A DNA stretch of 36,914 nt from Clostridiales bacterium (GCA_015056015.1 SVHD01000025.1:1-36914), one strand, 5' to 3'. Numbered from the stretch's first letter, positions 1 through 8,943 are shown. Notes: a model not told the origin generated them from the sequence alone. Program-made: numbers and translations.

Positions 1-1019
1 GAATAAGGCAGCACAGCAGTGGTGGGATAGCCCAGCACATTGCGCTCATACACGCCGATCATGGCATCCAGCATGGCAGGATTCTGCAGCAGATCTTCGT
101 TCTTGGCAATGGCGTCCGCTTCCGCAGCGCCGTTAAGGAACCGGGCAAATACTTCAGGGCCAAAGGCCAGGGAAAGCACGGCGCCGCCCACAGCAGACGT
201 GGAGGAATAGCGGCCGCCGATGAAATCATCCATAAAGAAAGCAGCCAGATAATCCGGAGATTTGGCCAGCGGAGAGGTTTCGCTGGTAACAGCGATCATA
301 TGCCGGGAAGGATTCAGGCCAGCCTTTTGCAGGGCATCCTTGACAAAGGATTCGTTGGTCAGGGTTTCCAGGGTGGTGCCGGATTTGGATACCAGCACGA
401 AAATGGAATGAGACACGTCAATATTGGCCAGCACGCCGGCAGCATCATCGGGATCCACATTGCTGATGAATTCGGCCTTCATCTTGAAACAGCCGTTTAC
501 TTTGGCCCAGTTTTCCAGGGCCAGATACATGGCCCGGGGGCCCAGGTCGCTGCCGCCGATACCAATCTGCACAACGGTGGTGAATTTTTCACCGGCAGCA
601 TTGGTGATTTCGCCGGCATGCACCTTCTTGGCAAATTCGGCGGCCTTCTGCTGCTGTTCCAGATAGAAAGCGCGCTTGTTTACGCCGTCAGCCACCACGT
701 CTTTGCCCAGCTGGCTGCGGGTCATATGATGCAGCACCATGCGCTTTTCGCCGGTATTGATCACATCGCCGTTATACAGGGCTTCGAATTTTTCGGCCAG
801 CTGCGCTTCCTTTGCGAATTTCGCCAGCGCACTGAGCACCTTTTCATTCACAGGACGGGCGCCGTAATTGAAATCCATGTCCGCACCCATGGGAATGCTG
901 TAATTCTTTACCCGCTCTGCACCATTTTCGCCGCTCATGGCCTTGGCCAGCGCAACAGGTTCCAGATCAAAAAGTTCCTTATAGGAAGCCAAAGTATCCG
1001 TATTTTTCCAGTTTATCAT
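1..1019 (-). CDS. pgi: Glucose-6-phosphate isomerase (3' end beyond window)
   Basis: This enzyme interconverts glucose-6-phosphate and fructose-6-phosphate in cytoplasmic glycolysis. About 339 codons are present, reading from 1019 to the window edge, so the C-terminus is missing. Family blocks are visible in order: GIGGSDLGPRAMY in the sugar-phosphate-binding SIS domain, VSKSGTTLET, and GGRYSSTSAVG. The ATG at 1019 is preceded by a GGAAGGAG ribosome-binding site, and the N-terminus MINWKNTDTL is sensible. Glucokinase lies just upstream on the same strand, but pgi has its own consensus promoter in the gap, so the two sugar-entry genes are neighbours rather than strictly one transcript. I see no internal stop or frameshift. 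Confidence 0.95.
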   Translation of the reverse strand, partial: MINWKNTDTLASYKELFDLEPVALAKAMSGENGAERVKNYSIPMGADMDFNYGARPVNEKVLSALAKFAKEAQLAEKFEALYNGDVINTGEKRMVLHHMTRSQLGKDVVADGVNKRAFYLEQQQKAAEFAKKVHAGEITNAAGEKFTTVVQIGIGGSDLGPRAMYLALENWAKVNGCFKMKAEFISNVDPDDAAGVLANIDVSHSIFVLVSKSGTTLETLTNESFVKDALQKAGLNPSRHMIAVTSETSPLAKSPDYLAAFFMDDFIGGRYSSTSAVGGAVLSLAFGPEVFARFLNGAAEADAIAKNEDLLQNPAMLDAMIGVYERNVLGYPTTAVLPY

Positions 1020-1073
1020 TTCACCCTTCTCCTTCCGCAAATCCAGGTTAAGAATAATCGCTCACGGACAAAA

Positions 1074-1102
1074 ATTATACTATCATTTCCACAAAATTTC
1101 AA
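1074..1102 (-). promoter_or_regulatory. Sigma-A promoter of pgi
   Basis: On the reverse strand a TTGAAA -35 box (1097-1102) is separated by exactly 17 bp from a perfect TATAAT -10 box (1074-1079). It lies about 55 bp upstream of the pgi start. Confidence 0.8.
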
Positions 1103-1140
1103 GATGTGAAGCCTGCTGCCGTGAAAAAACCGTGCTTTGC

Positions 1141-2076
1141 TCAATTGAGGGCATAATCCAGCATGGCGGCGCCGATAATTCCGGCATCATTTCCAAGCTG
1201 AGCTGGCACAATAGGCGGCCGTCCCATCACGTCAATGCCATCCACCATGCCATAGGCCAATTCCCGAAGCGGGGCAAACAGTCTTTCTCCTGCGCCGCTG
1301 ACGCCGCCGCCGATAACCACAAGATCCGGGCCAAAGAGCGTAATGAGATTTGCCACGCCAACAGCAAGGGCATTGATATAATCATCAAGAATCCGATTTG
1401 CCGCATGATCCCCGGCAGCTGCAGCGCCAAATACCATTTTGGCATTGGCCTTTCCATGGTTTTCATCAATCAACCGGGCAAGCAACGCGGATTCCTTGCA
1501 TTCAACTGCCGCGCGGGCCAGGGCTGTGGCCGAAGCATAGCATTCCAGGCATCCGCGATTGCCGCAGGTACAGGAAATCCCATTCCGTTCAATGGAAATA
1601 TGCCCAGGTTCAAAGCCAAAACCATTTCCCCCAAGAAATAGTTTATTCTGATAAATGAAGCTTCCACCAACGCCCGTTCCCAGCGTCAGCATCAGGGTGT
1701 TTCCGACGCCCATGGCTGCCCCATGCATCATTTCGCCAACCGCCGCGCAATCGGCGTCATTGGCAATATAAACAGGAATATCTTTCAAATATTTTTTCAA
1801 TTCACCGCGGATATCGGCATTTTTCCATCCGAGATTATTGGCATGAATAATGATATCGCTCCCAGGAATAAGCGTGCTTGGCACGCCGAAACCCACGCTG
1901 GCAATATCGCCCAGCTGCAAAATCGCCTCAGCGATTGCCTTTATCGCTTCCTCAAAGGGCGGTTTATGATCCATGGGCAAAATTATCCGTTCTACAATCT
2001 CGTTGTTCTCATTCACTACGCCGATTTTGGCCGTTGTTCCGCCCAAATCCACACCGATCCGTTTTCCTTTGACCAT
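1141..2076 (-). CDS. glk: ROK-family glucokinase
   Basis: This protein likely phosphorylates glucose with ATP to give glucose-6-phosphate. It has 311 residues, the normal size for bacterial ROK kinases. The N-terminal phosphate-binding loop is GVDLGGTTAKIGV (residues 8-20). The catalytic Asp is D107 in ANDAD. The ROK zinc site is formed by H159 in EPGHI and the CTCGNRGCLE block (C169, C171, C176). The C-terminal GGGVS glycine turn is present. The start at 2076 has an AAAGGATG ribosome-binding site. The next gene downstream is pgi, the following step in the pathway. Some ROK kinases act on other hexoses, or are repressors, but no helix-turn-helix domain is present here, so kinase is the firm part and glucose the likely substrate. 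Confidence 0.9.
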   Translation of the reverse strand: MVKGKRIGVDLGGTTAKIGVVNENNEIVERIILPMDHKPPFEEAIKAIAEAILQLGDIASVGFGVPSTLIPGSDIIIHANNLGWKNADIRGELKKYLKDIPVYIANDADCAAVGEMMHGAAMGVGNTLMLTLGTGVGGSFIYQNKLFLGGNGFGFEPGHISIERNGISCTCGNRGCLECYASATALARAAVECKESALLARLIDENHGKANAKMVFGAAAAGDHAANRILDDYINALAVGVANLITLFGPDLVVIGGGVSGAGERLFAPLRELAYGMVDGIDVMGRPPIVPAQLGNDAGIIGAAMLDYALN

Positions 2077-2128
2077 TCATCTCATCCTTTACATTTCCTG
2101 CAAACGCATCTTTACATATTCGGAAGAT

Positions 2129-2626
2129 TCATTTATCCGGCTGCGCCTGTCTCCACCAACGCCGAATTTCCTTGCACCATTTAATCGCCTTTTCATCATT
2201 GGCGTAAACCGATAAATCCACCAGATCGCCAATGCTTTGCGAGAGCGATGACGAAAGCATCCACCGTACCAGGGAATCCGCATTCAAATCAGGCAGTATT
2301 TCTTCCGGTATCGGTACATAGCCACCAGCGCCGTCAGCGTGCGAATAGGCGCCGCGCCAGCTGACGCACCAAAGAACGGACGGCTTTCCTTCATGAATCA
2401 ACAGTTCCAAAGTATCAAGCCGCAATTCCCCGGAAGAAGGCGGACACTTGATCAATTGCACCTTGATTCCCTGCACGATGTCGCCACTCCCATGCGGCGA
2501 TATTGATCGGGATAATTCCGCAGGCGAAGGAACGCTTCCCATTTCCGCAGTCATATTTTTTTCATGATGTACTGAAGAGGCATTCTTTCGGCAGCAATTC
2601 TTTATCCTGTTCAAAAGATATTTCAT
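2129..2626 (-). CDS. Uncharacterised 165-residue protein
   Basis: I do not recognise this protein. The ATG at 2626 (MKYLLNRIKNCC) is chosen because GTAGGGGG lies just upstream; the frame is open for another 20 codons, but those overlap the rpsI terminator region. The N-terminus is basic and Cys-containing with no clear signal peptide. The central part is a predicted beta-rich stretch (IKVQLIKCPPSSGELRL, SVLWCVSWRG). The C-terminus is Trp-rich and charged (KWCKEIRRWWRQ). It sits between the rpsI terminator and glk on the same strand, 52 bp before glk, so cotranscription with glk is possible. It is probably a real gene, judging from the start signal and a fit free of neighbours, but it may be lineage-specific. 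Confidence 0.6.
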   Translation of the reverse strand: MKYLLNRIKNCCRKNASSVHHEKNMTAEMGSVPSPAELSRSISPHGSGDIVQGIKVQLIKCPPSSGELRLDTLELLIHEGKPSVLWCVSWRGAYSHADGAGGYVPIPEEILPDLNADSLVRWMLSSSLSQSIGDLVDLSVYANDEKAIKWCKEIRRWWRQAQPDK

Positions 2627-2670
2627 AGAGTATCCCCCTACATCCTTTCGCATTACGATTCGACACGAAA

Positions 2671-2703
2671 GAAAAAATCCCTGCACCCGAAGATGCAGGG
2701 ATT
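2671..2703 (-). terminator. Rho-independent terminator after rpsI
   Basis: A 10-bp perfect stem (arms 2676-2685 and 2694-2703) closes an 8-nt loop. It is followed on the reverse strand by a T run just downstream of the rpsI stop codon. Confidence 0.85.
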
Positions 2704-2725
2704 GAAAATACCAGTTGGAAGCGAA

Positions 2726-3115
2726 TCAGCGCTTGGAGAACTGGGGGGCACGACGAGCGGCCTTCAGACCGTACTTCTTGCGTTCCTTCATACGAGGATC
2801 GCGGGTCATGAAACCAGCCTTCTTCAGGGCGTCGCGCAGTTCGGGATTGGCCTTGCACAGGGCACGGCTGATACCGTGACGGATGGCGCCGGCCTGGCCG
2901 GAGAGGCCACCGCCGCAAACGTTAACCAGCACATCAAAGCTGCCGCCAACGTTGGTCAGCACGAGGGGCTGACGCACGGTCATCTTCAGCGTTTCCAGGC
3001 CGAAGTAATTATCGATATCCCGCTTGTTGATCATAATTTTGCCTTCGCCGGGCACGAGACGTACGCGGGCAACGGCCGACTTCCGACGGCCAACGGCATT
3101 GAAATCATTCGCCAT
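2726..3115 (-). CDS. rpsI: 30S ribosomal protein S9
   Basis: This is a component of the small ribosomal subunit whose basic C-terminal tail reaches the P-site tRNA. It has 129 residues, the normal length. The hallmark blocks are all visible: [12 protein letters not shown] near the N-terminus, [19 protein letters not shown] in the middle, and a C-terminus of [12 protein letters not shown] ending in the invariant Phe-Ser-Lys-Arg. It lies 25 bp downstream of rplM, the conserved bacterial order, and ends at a strong terminator, so the two form one transcript from the promoter at 3690-3718. Confidence 0.98.
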   Translation of the reverse strand: MANDFNAVGRRKSAVARVRLVPGEGKIMINKRDIDNYFGLETLKMTVRQPLVLTNVGGSFDVLVNVCGGGLSGQAGAIRHGISRALCKANPELRDALKKAGFMTRDPRMKERKKYGLKAARRAPQFSKR

Positions 3116-3140
3116 GATTTTTTAACTCCTTCCGATCAGC

Positions 3141-3575
3141 TTACTTGATGAGTTCCAGCACTTCGGGCTTCTGCGCAGCCTGTTCATGTTCAGGGCCAGC
3201 GTAGATGCGCAGCTTGGTGGCCATCTGGCGGCCCAGGGGGCCCTTGGGCAGCATGCCCACGATGGCGTGACGCACAGCGAATTCAGGCTTTTCCTCGATC
3301 AGCTTGCGGTACTTGGTTTCCTTCAGACCGCCAGCATAGCCGGAATGATGGTAATAAATCTTCTGATCCAGCTTTTTGCCGGTCATAACGATTTTGGAAG
3401 CATTGATGATGATCACATGATCGCCGGTATCCACATGGGGAGTGTAGGTGGGCTTGTTCTTGCCACGCAGGATATTCGCAACCTGGCTGGCCAGACGGCC
3501 AAGCACCATGCCGTTCGCATCAACGACATACCACTTGCGCTCTACATTCTGCGCATTTGCCATAAAGGTCTTCAA
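3141..3575 (-). CDS. rplM: 50S ribosomal protein L13 (TTG start)
   Basis: This is an early-assembly protein of the large ribosomal subunit, 144 residues long. Conserved segments include [16 protein letters not shown], the [15 protein letters not shown] block, [10 protein letters not shown] and [11 protein letters not shown] choose the TTG at 3575 (giving [10 protein letters not shown]) because a strong AAGGAGG site lies 7 nt upstream, and many L13 proteins begin with a similar KTFMA segment. The first ATG, at 3563, would leave 19 nt between GGAGG and the start. A longer in-frame opening to 3656 would read through the structured leader and is rejected. It is first in the rplM-rpsI operon. Confidence 0.97.
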   Translation of the reverse strand: MKTFMANAQNVERKWYVVDANGMVLGRLASQVANILRGKNKPTYTPHVDTGDHVIIINASKIVMTGKKLDQKIYYHHSGYAGGLKETKYRKLIEEKPEFAVRHAIVGMLPKGPLGRQMATKLRIYAGPEHEQAAQKPEVLELIK

Positions 3576-3683
3576 GTGAATTTCCTCCTTGAAACAGTAA
3601 ACTGTTGTTGCTTTCCCGTGATGGTCGCACGTTCCAGCGGTTGAACAATAGTACACCCGGGGCTAGCGGAGCCTATTGATGCA
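3576..3683 (-). ncRNA. Candidate L13 leader RNA (rplM 5' UTR)
   Basis: From the predicted transcription start near 3683 to the TTG start there are about 108 nt that can fold into several local helices: CAATAG (3673-3678) with CTATTG (3646-3651), which encloses a GGCT/AGCC helix; GTTC/GAAC (3643-3646 with 3631-3634); CGTG/CACG (3628-3631 with 3617-3620); and AACAG/CTGTT (3602-3606 with 3593-3597) just before the ribosome-binding site. The first two helices share one base at 3646. Firmicutes are known to have an L13 leader at this position that feeds back on rplM-rpsI. That this one belongs to that family is inferred from position and structure only. Confidence 0.5.
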
Positions 3684-3689
3684 ACAGAT

Positions 3690-3718
3690 ATTGTATCTGA
3701 GTGGGAATGTTTTGTCAA
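3690..3718 (-). promoter_or_regulatory. Consensus sigma-A promoter of rplM-rpsI
   Basis: A perfect TTGACA (3713-3718), a 17-bp spacer and TACAAT (3690-3695) are present on the reverse strand. This is as expected for a strongly expressed ribosomal operon. Confidence 0.9.
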
Positions 3719-3811
3719 GGGGTTGTGGTACACTTTTTCATAATTTTTTCATTCTTTTTGCAGGTTTTTCAATTTTTTATGAAGAAATATTTCCCGAAAG
3801 GGGTGATCAAC

Positions 3812-4585
3812 ATGGTTTTCGGCATGCCTTCCCTGGCCTGCTTCCGCAGCATTGAAGAAAACCTTGCTTTTGCCAATCAGCTTGGGCTGGATTTTGTGGA
3901 ACTGAATATGAATCTTCCTTTTTGTACTGTTCAGGCGCTGCAAAAAGAAAATCTGCCGTCCTTATGCCAAAAATACGGCGTAACCCTGACGCTCCATGCG
4001 GACGAAAATCTGTTTTTCTGCGATTTTAATCCGCTCATTGCCGGCGCACATCTGCAGACCATGCTGGATACCATCGTCCTTTGCCAGGAAAGCGGCATTC
4101 CTCTGATCAATTTTCATATGAGCGAAGGCGTTCACTTTTCCCTTCCTGACAGAAAGCTCTATCTTTTTGAAGAATACGAAAGCATTTATCAGGAGCGCCT
4201 GCTCGCCTTCCGGGAGGCATGCCACCAGACCGCCGGTAACAGCGTGCGCCTTTGCATCGAAAATACCGGCCTGCGAATGCCCTTTATTTTCCGCGCAATC
4301 GATCTATTGCTCCAGTCCCCCGCTTTCGCCCTCACCTGGGATACTGGCCATGATCACAGCGCCGGAGGAACAGACGCACCTTTCCTCCTTGCCAGAAAAG
4401 ACCGGCTGATTCATATGCATCTGCATGACGCCCTGGGGAAAAAGAATCACCTGGCGTTGGGAACCGGCGAGATTGATTTGAGAGCAGTTTTAAACGCCGC
4501 TTCTCCCCAGCGTGTCGTTATTGAAGTGAAAGTGCCCGATGAACTTACAGCTTCCGTTTCCTATCTGAAATCGCATTTGCTCTGA
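3812..4585 (+). CDS. Sugar phosphate isomerase/epimerase (TIM barrel, AP endonuclease 2 family)
   Basis: This is a 257-residue protein of the xylose-isomerase-like TIM-barrel family, whose members isomerise or epimerise sugars or act on related metabolites using a divalent metal. The candidate metal ligands fall in the usual order: Glu in LCIENTG, Asp and His in WDTGHDH, His in HMHLHD and the terminal Glu in VVIEVK. The start at 3812 is chosen for the AAAGGGGTG site upstream; the open frame extends upstream to 3701 but would add a Phe-rich, implausible N-terminus. It is divergent from rplM and precedes the alpha-galactosidase unit, which has its own promoter. The substrate cannot be read from the sequence; endonuclease IV itself is unlikely because the barrel is short and divergent. 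Confidence 0.8.
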   Translation: MVFGMPSLACFRSIEENLAFANQLGLDFVELNMNLPFCTVQALQKENLPSLCQKYGVTLTLHADENLFFCDFNPLIAGAHLQTMLDTIVLCQESGIPLINFHMSEGVHFSLPDRKLYLFEEYESIYQERLLAFREACHQTAGNSVRLCIENTGLRMPFIFRAIDLLLQSPAFALTWDTGHDHSAGGTDAPFLLARKDRLIHMHLHDALGKKNHLALGTGEIDLRAVLNAASPQRVVIEVKVPDELTASVSYLKSHLL

Positions 4586-4622
4586 TTCCTTCAGGATTTT
4601 TGCAAAATATGCGCCTTTCCCC

Positions 4623-4651
4623 TTTTCACAGAATTGAAATCTCGCTATAAT
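4623..4651 (+). promoter_or_regulatory. Sigma-A promoter of the alpha-galactosidase unit
   Basis: A TTTTCA -35 box (4623-4628) lies 17 bp from a perfect TATAAT (4646-4651), 56 bp upstream of the GH36 start. I see no obvious operator palindrome or catabolite-repression site. Confidence 0.65.
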
Positions 4652-4707
4652 AGTTTTGGAAAACATACTTTTATATTTTTAAAAAATAATAATGGGAGGA
4701 ATTTACG

Positions 4708-6894
4708 ATGGCAATCATTTACGATGCACAAAAAGAAACTTTCCATCTGACCGATGGCACCCATTTCAGTTTCATTCTCAAAACCGCACTGGAGCTCGAT
4801 GGCATCAAAACCCTGATCAATACTTATTGGGGGCCCGCATTGGGCGATGCGGATTTATCACATTTGAACGAAGATAATAAAAGCGCCGCTTCATTTGATG
4901 GCTTTGCCAACCATAATTCCTATGCCTATCCCGCCCGCGGCCGCGGTGATTTCCGCCCCGTGGCCCTGACTGCCACCGGTGCCGACGGTGCCCGGTGTGC
5001 GGTGCTCGCCTATCAGGGCCATGCCATTCTGCCCGGCAAGCCCGGGATTCCGGGACTGCCCGCCGTATATGTCGAAAACGAAGCGGAAGCCGATACCCTC
5101 TCCATCCGTATGCTGGATGGGCTTACCGGTCTGGAAGTGACTCTGCGCTATACCGTGATGAACGATCTGCATGCCCTGACTTCCAGCGTCATTTTTGAAA
5201 ATCAGGGCAATCATCCCATCCTGCTCGAAAATCCCGCCAGCGCCTGTGCCACCCTGCGCGGCGCTTATGATATGCTGCATCTGCATGGCGGCTGGGCCAA
5301 AGAACGGGCGGTGGAACGCGTGCCTTCCCTCCACGGCATCCGCGAAATCAGCAGCAGCCGCGGCGCCAGCGGCCATCATCACAATCCCTTTATGGCTCTC
5401 CTTTCCCCCGATGCCACCGAGCAGCACGGCGATTGCTATGCCATGAATTTTGTTTACAGCGGTTCTTTCCGTCTGCAGGCTGAAGAAAATGAATTCGGCT
5501 ATACCCGCTTTGTTGGCGGCATGAACGAATGCTTCTGGAAGCTGATGCCCGCTGAAGCCCTGCATACGCCGGAAATGGTGATGGTGTATTCTGACAAGGG
5601 CCTCAACGGCATGTCTCAGATTTATCATCAGCTGTATCGTACCCGTCTGTGCCGTGGCATCTGGCGGGATACGCCCCGCCCCATTCTTGTCAATAACTGG
5701 GAGGGCACGTATTTTAATTTTACACCCGAAAAGCTGCTGGCCATTGCGGAAAAGGCCGCCAATATCGGTATTGAATTATTCGTGCTGGATGACGGCTGGT
5801 TTGGCAAGCGCAATCAGGATAACTGCTCACTGGGCGATTGGGTAGTAAATGAAAGCAAATTGCCCGGCGGCCTTGCCCCGCTGGTCAATAAAATGAACGC
5901 GCTGGGGCTGAAATTCGGCCTGTGGTTTGAGCCGGAAATGATCTCTCCCGATTCCGATCTTTACCGTGCCCATCCCGATTGGTGTCTGCATGTACCCGGG
6001 CGTTATCGCAATGAGCAGCGCCATCAGCTGATTCTGGATATGAGCCGGACCGACGTGCAGGATTATGTCATCAGCGCCGTCAGCAATGTGCTCAATTCCG
6101 CCAATATTGAATATGTAAAATGGGATATGAACCGCAATTATTCCGAGGTTGGCAGCGCCCTGCTCTCCCCGGATCATCAGGGCGAGGTGCACCACCGGTA
6201 TATGCTGGGCCTGTATCGGGTGCTGGAAACCATTACCGCCCGTTTCCCCCATATTCTTTTTGAAAGCTGCTCGGGCGGCGGCGGCCGTTTTGATCCCGGC
6301 ATGCTGCATTATATGCCCCAGACCTGGACCAGCGACGATTCTGATGCAGTCGAACGTCTCTTCATCCAGTACGGCACCTCCATGGCTTATCCTGTCAGCT
6401 CCATGGGCGCCCACGTCAGCGCCGTTCCCAATCATCAGGTAGGGCGTGTGACCACCCTGGAAATGCGCGGCCATGTGGCCATGAGCGGTAATTTCGGCTA
6501 TGAACTGGATCTGAGCAGCCTGGGCGATGAGGAACTTGCCATGATGAAAGATCAGGTAGCCTTCGTCAAGGAAATCCGTGCGCTCACCCAGCAGGGCCGT
6601 TTTACCCGTCTTGTTTCTCCTTTTGAAGGCCGCTTTGCCGCCTGGCAATTCAGCAGCGAGGATCAGAGCGAAATTCTGGTTTGCCTCTTCCGCCGTTATG
6701 CCGCCGCCAATTCGCCCATGCAATTCGTCAAAATCCCCGATATTGATGAAAAACGCTGGTATGTGGATCAGGATGGCAGAGAATATCATGGCAGCGTGCT
6801 GAAGCATGTGGGCGTGCGCCCCGTTTTCGAGGGTCCCGGTGCCAAGCGTATGGAAGACGCCGCCAGCGTCATTTTCCATCTGAAGGCCAAATAA
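4708..6894 (+). CDS. Alpha-galactosidase, GH36
   Basis: This enzyme hydrolyses terminal alpha-1,6-galactose from melibiose, raffinose-type oligosaccharides and galactomannan. Its 728 residues match the length of AgaA-type tetrameric bacterial enzymes. It has an N-terminal beta-sandwich (roughly residues 1-320), then the TIM barrel with LDDGWFG, GLWFEPEM, the nucleophile D473 in KWDMNR, the SCSGGGGRFDPG substrate loop, and acid/base D543 in WTSDDSD. The 70-residue spacing between the two catalytic Asp residues is the same as in the well-studied Geobacillus AgaA. A GGGAGGA site precedes the ATG. No signal peptide is visible, so it acts on imported sugar in the cytoplasm. It is first of a two-gene unit with the paralogue downstream. 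Confidence 0.95.
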   Translation: MAIIYDAQKETFHLTDGTHFSFILKTALELDGIKTLINTYWGPALGDADLSHLNEDNKSAASFDGFANHNSYAYPARGRGDFRPVALTATGADGARCAVLAYQGHAILPGKPGIPGLPAVYVENEAEADTLSIRMLDGLTGLEVTLRYTVMNDLHALTSSVIFENQGNHPILLENPASACATLRGAYDMLHLHGGWAKERAVERVPSLHGIREISSSRGASGHHHNPFMALLSPDATEQHGDCYAMNFVYSGSFRLQAEENEFGYTRFVGGMNECFWKLMPAEALHTPEMVMVYSDKGLNGMSQIYHQLYRTRLCRGIWRDTPRPILVNNWEGTYFNFTPEKLLAIAEKAANIGIELFVLDDGWFGKRNQDNCSLGDWVVNESKLPGGLAPLVNKMNALGLKFGLWFEPEMISPDSDLYRAHPDWCLHVPGRYRNEQRHQLILDMSRTDVQDYVISAVSNVLNSANIEYVKWDMNRNYSEVGSALLSPDHQGEVHHRYMLGLYRVLETITARFPHILFESCSGGGGRFDPGMLHYMPQTWTSDDSDAVERLFIQYGTSMAYPVSSMGAHVSAVPNHQVGRVTTLEMRGHVAMSGNFGYELDLSSLGDEELAMMKDQVAFVKEIRALTQQGRFTRLVSPFEGRFAAWQFSSEDQSEILVCLFRRYAAANSPMQFVKIPDIDEKRWYVDQDGREYHGSVLKHVGVRPVFEGPGAKRMEDAASVIFHLKAK

Positions 6895-6921
6895 AACTCC
6901 GTTCAGAATCGAGGTTCCTTT

Positions 6922-8889
6922 ATGCGTCAAGCCATCCTCAATCAGCCTCGCTTGGATTTTCTCTACGGCGGCGCTTCCTTTTCTGATTTATCTGTTGTTA
7001 AAGAGGAAACGAGCAAAGAAAATCAAGTCATTACTGTTTATACGCTGCAAGACGGAATAAAAATTACCAATGTGCTCACCTGGCACGGCGAAGCCTGCGA
7101 ATGGGTCAACTGGTTTGAAAATCCCAGCAATCAAAAAAGCGCGATTATTTCTTCTCTGCAGGATGCAAACATCATTTTGCCCATGGCACATGAGGATTTT
7201 TACGATCGCAGCGCCTGGCAGCAGGATTTTGCCAATGTGACCCAGATTCATGCACCCAGCGGTTCCCATTGGTCCTACGATGAATTTTCCTGCAATCCCC
7301 ATCGAATGGATGATGTGCGCTTCATCGGCCAAGCCGCTCCCAATCGTTCCAGGAAATATGCCAACAGCGGTGGAAGATCCAGTGATAAAAACGCGCCGTT
7401 TTTCAATATTCATTTTCAAGGGAGAGGCTATATCGCCGCCATCGGCTGGTCCGGCCAATGGAATTGCGAAATCCGGCGCCTGGAAGATGGCGTTCTCATC
7501 AAATCCGGTATTGAAGATACGCATTTCTGCCTGGAGCCCGGGGAAAAATTTCGTACGTCTTCCATCGTGATCATGCCATATGAAGGCGCGGTCATTGACG
7601 GGCAAAACCAATGGCGCCGGCTGGTGCGGGAGCATTTTTCCCTCATTGGTCAGCCGGGCCGGGATACGCATGGGCCTTTGTGCTTGAATGTGTGGGGCGG
7701 GATGAGCACCCAAGCCGTTCTCAAGCGTCTGGAAACTGCCTGCAAGAATCATCTGCCCTACGAATACCTGTGGATGGATGCGGGGTGGTATGGCATCGAT
7801 ACCGCCGCCACGCCGGATGAATTTGAGGGCGACTGGGCCGATCACACCGGCGATTGGCGGGTAAGCCCGTTGATTCACCCCAACCAGCTTAAAGACGTGG
7901 CAAACGCGGCGCATCAGGCAGGCATGAAATTTTTGTTGTGGGTTGAGCCGGAACGGGTCATCGCCACCACACCCATCGTTCAGGAACACCCGGAATACTT
8001 TTATCTCCCCAGCGATGAAAAAAGTCAAAACCGGCTGCTGAATTTGGGAAATCCAGACGCCTGGAATTATTGTCTGGAAACCCTTTCCGGACTCATTGAA
8101 ACCATTGGCATTGATTGCTATCGCCAGGATTTCAATATGCCGCCGCTGAATGATTGGCGCCATAATGATGCAGAAGACCGAAAATGCATTTCAGAAATCA
8201 AGCATATCAACGGCCTGTATCGCCTGTGGGATGCGTTGCTTGATCGTTTCCCCCATCTGCTGATTGATAATTGTGCTTCCGGTGGACGCCGCATCGATAT
8301 CGAGACCTTGCGCCGCAGCATTCCTTTATGGCGCAGTGATTATCAGTGCAGCGCCAATTTCCTGGTGGAGGCCTCACAGTGCCATCAGCTGGGCTTCAAT
8401 CAATGGCTTCCCTATTCCGGCAGCAGCACCGGAAGACTGTATGATACTTACCGGATGCGCAGCGCTTACACCCCTGCATTGGCAGCGCCATACGCATTCA
8501 GCGAACGGGATTCGTTCGGGGATGACCCGGAAAAAATGACCTGGCTTCGCCAATATTTGCTGGAATACTTAAAAGTGCGTCCCATGATGGAGGAGGATTT
8601 CTATCCCCTGACCACCATCAATGATTGCAAAGACGCCTGGTGTGCCGCGCAATTTGACCGTCCTTCTAAAAAAGATGGTTTGATTCAGGCCTTCCGCCGG
8701 GATGATTCGCCTTTTGAAACCGCATGTTTTTTCCTGTATGGTGTGAATGAAAACGCCCAGTATATTTTTACAGATGAGGATTCGGGCGAAGAAATCATCC
8801 TTGGCGGAAGAGAGCTGAAAGAAAAAGGGCTTTCCATCACGATTTCCCAAAAACGCGCCTCCCGACTGATCTTCTATCGCCAAATCTGA
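6922..8889 (+). CDS. GH36-family alpha-galactosidase-like enzyme (divergent paralogue)
   Basis: This 655-residue protein has an N-terminal beta-sandwich and a GH-D clan barrel with WMDAGWYG, FLLWVEPERV, nucleophile D403 in YRQDFNM, DNCASGGRRID and a second catalytic candidate D473 in WRSDYQ. The D403-D473 spacing of 70 equals that of the upstream enzyme, which supports an intact active site. The SDD motif is replaced by SDY, and the protein is about 70 residues shorter, placing it in a different GH36 branch whose members act on alpha-galactosides or related alpha-linked sugars. It starts 27 bp after the first enzyme and ends at a strong terminator, so the pair is cotranscribed. There is no signal peptide, so it is probably cytoplasmic. 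The exact substrate is unknown. Confidence 0.85.
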   Translation: MRQAILNQPRLDFLYGGASFSDLSVVKEETSKENQVITVYTLQDGIKITNVLTWHGEACEWVNWFENPSNQKSAIISSLQDANIILPMAHEDFYDRSAWQQDFANVTQIHAPSGSHWSYDEFSCNPHRMDDVRFIGQAAPNRSRKYANSGGRSSDKNAPFFNIHFQGRGYIAAIGWSGQWNCEIRRLEDGVLIKSGIEDTHFCLEPGEKFRTSSIVIMPYEGAVIDGQNQWRRLVREHFSLIGQPGRDTHGPLCLNVWGGMSTQAVLKRLETACKNHLPYEYLWMDAGWYGIDTAATPDEFEGDWADHTGDWRVSPLIHPNQLKDVANAAHQAGMKFLLWVEPERVIATTPIVQEHPEYFYLPSDEKSQNRLLNLGNPDAWNYCLETLSGLIETIGIDCYRQDFNMPPLNDWRHNDAEDRKCISEIKHINGLYRLWDALLDRFPHLLIDNCASGGRRIDIETLRRSIPLWRSDYQCSANFLVEASQCHQLGFNQWLPYSGSSTGRLYDTYRMRSAYTPALAAPYAFSERDSFGDDPEKMTWLRQYLLEYLKVRPMMEEDFYPLTTINDCKDAWCAAQFDRPSKKDGLIQAFRRDDSPFETACFFLYGVNENAQYIFTDEDSGEEIILGGRELKEKGLSITISQKRASRLIFYRQI

Positions 8890-8905
8890 CTTGAATATCG
8901 CTTTT

Positions 8906-8939
8906 ATCAGGTTCTCCACGGTGGGAACCTGATTTTTTA
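8906..8939 (+). terminator. Terminator of the GH36 unit
   Basis: A 9-bp perfect stem (8906-8914 with 8925-8933) is followed by a T run at 8934-8938, just downstream of the second GH36 stop codon. Confidence 0.85.
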
Positions 8940-8943
8940 TTGT

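Noticed and set aside
300-1109. 269-codon + strand frame over pgi
   Set aside because: It is antisense to a clearly recognisable glucose-6-phosphate isomerase.
3576-3656. Longer L13 N-terminus
   Set aside because: It would read through the leader hairpins and the AAGGAGG site that serves the TTG start.
5827-6930. A 367-codon open frame on the - strand opposite GH36
   Set aside because: It is antisense to a gene with intact catalytic motifs, a shadow caused by its codon bias.
6988-8163. A 391-codon open frame on the - strand opposite the second GH36 gene
   Set aside because: Same reason: no ribosome-binding site or family motif, and complementary to a well-supported gene.
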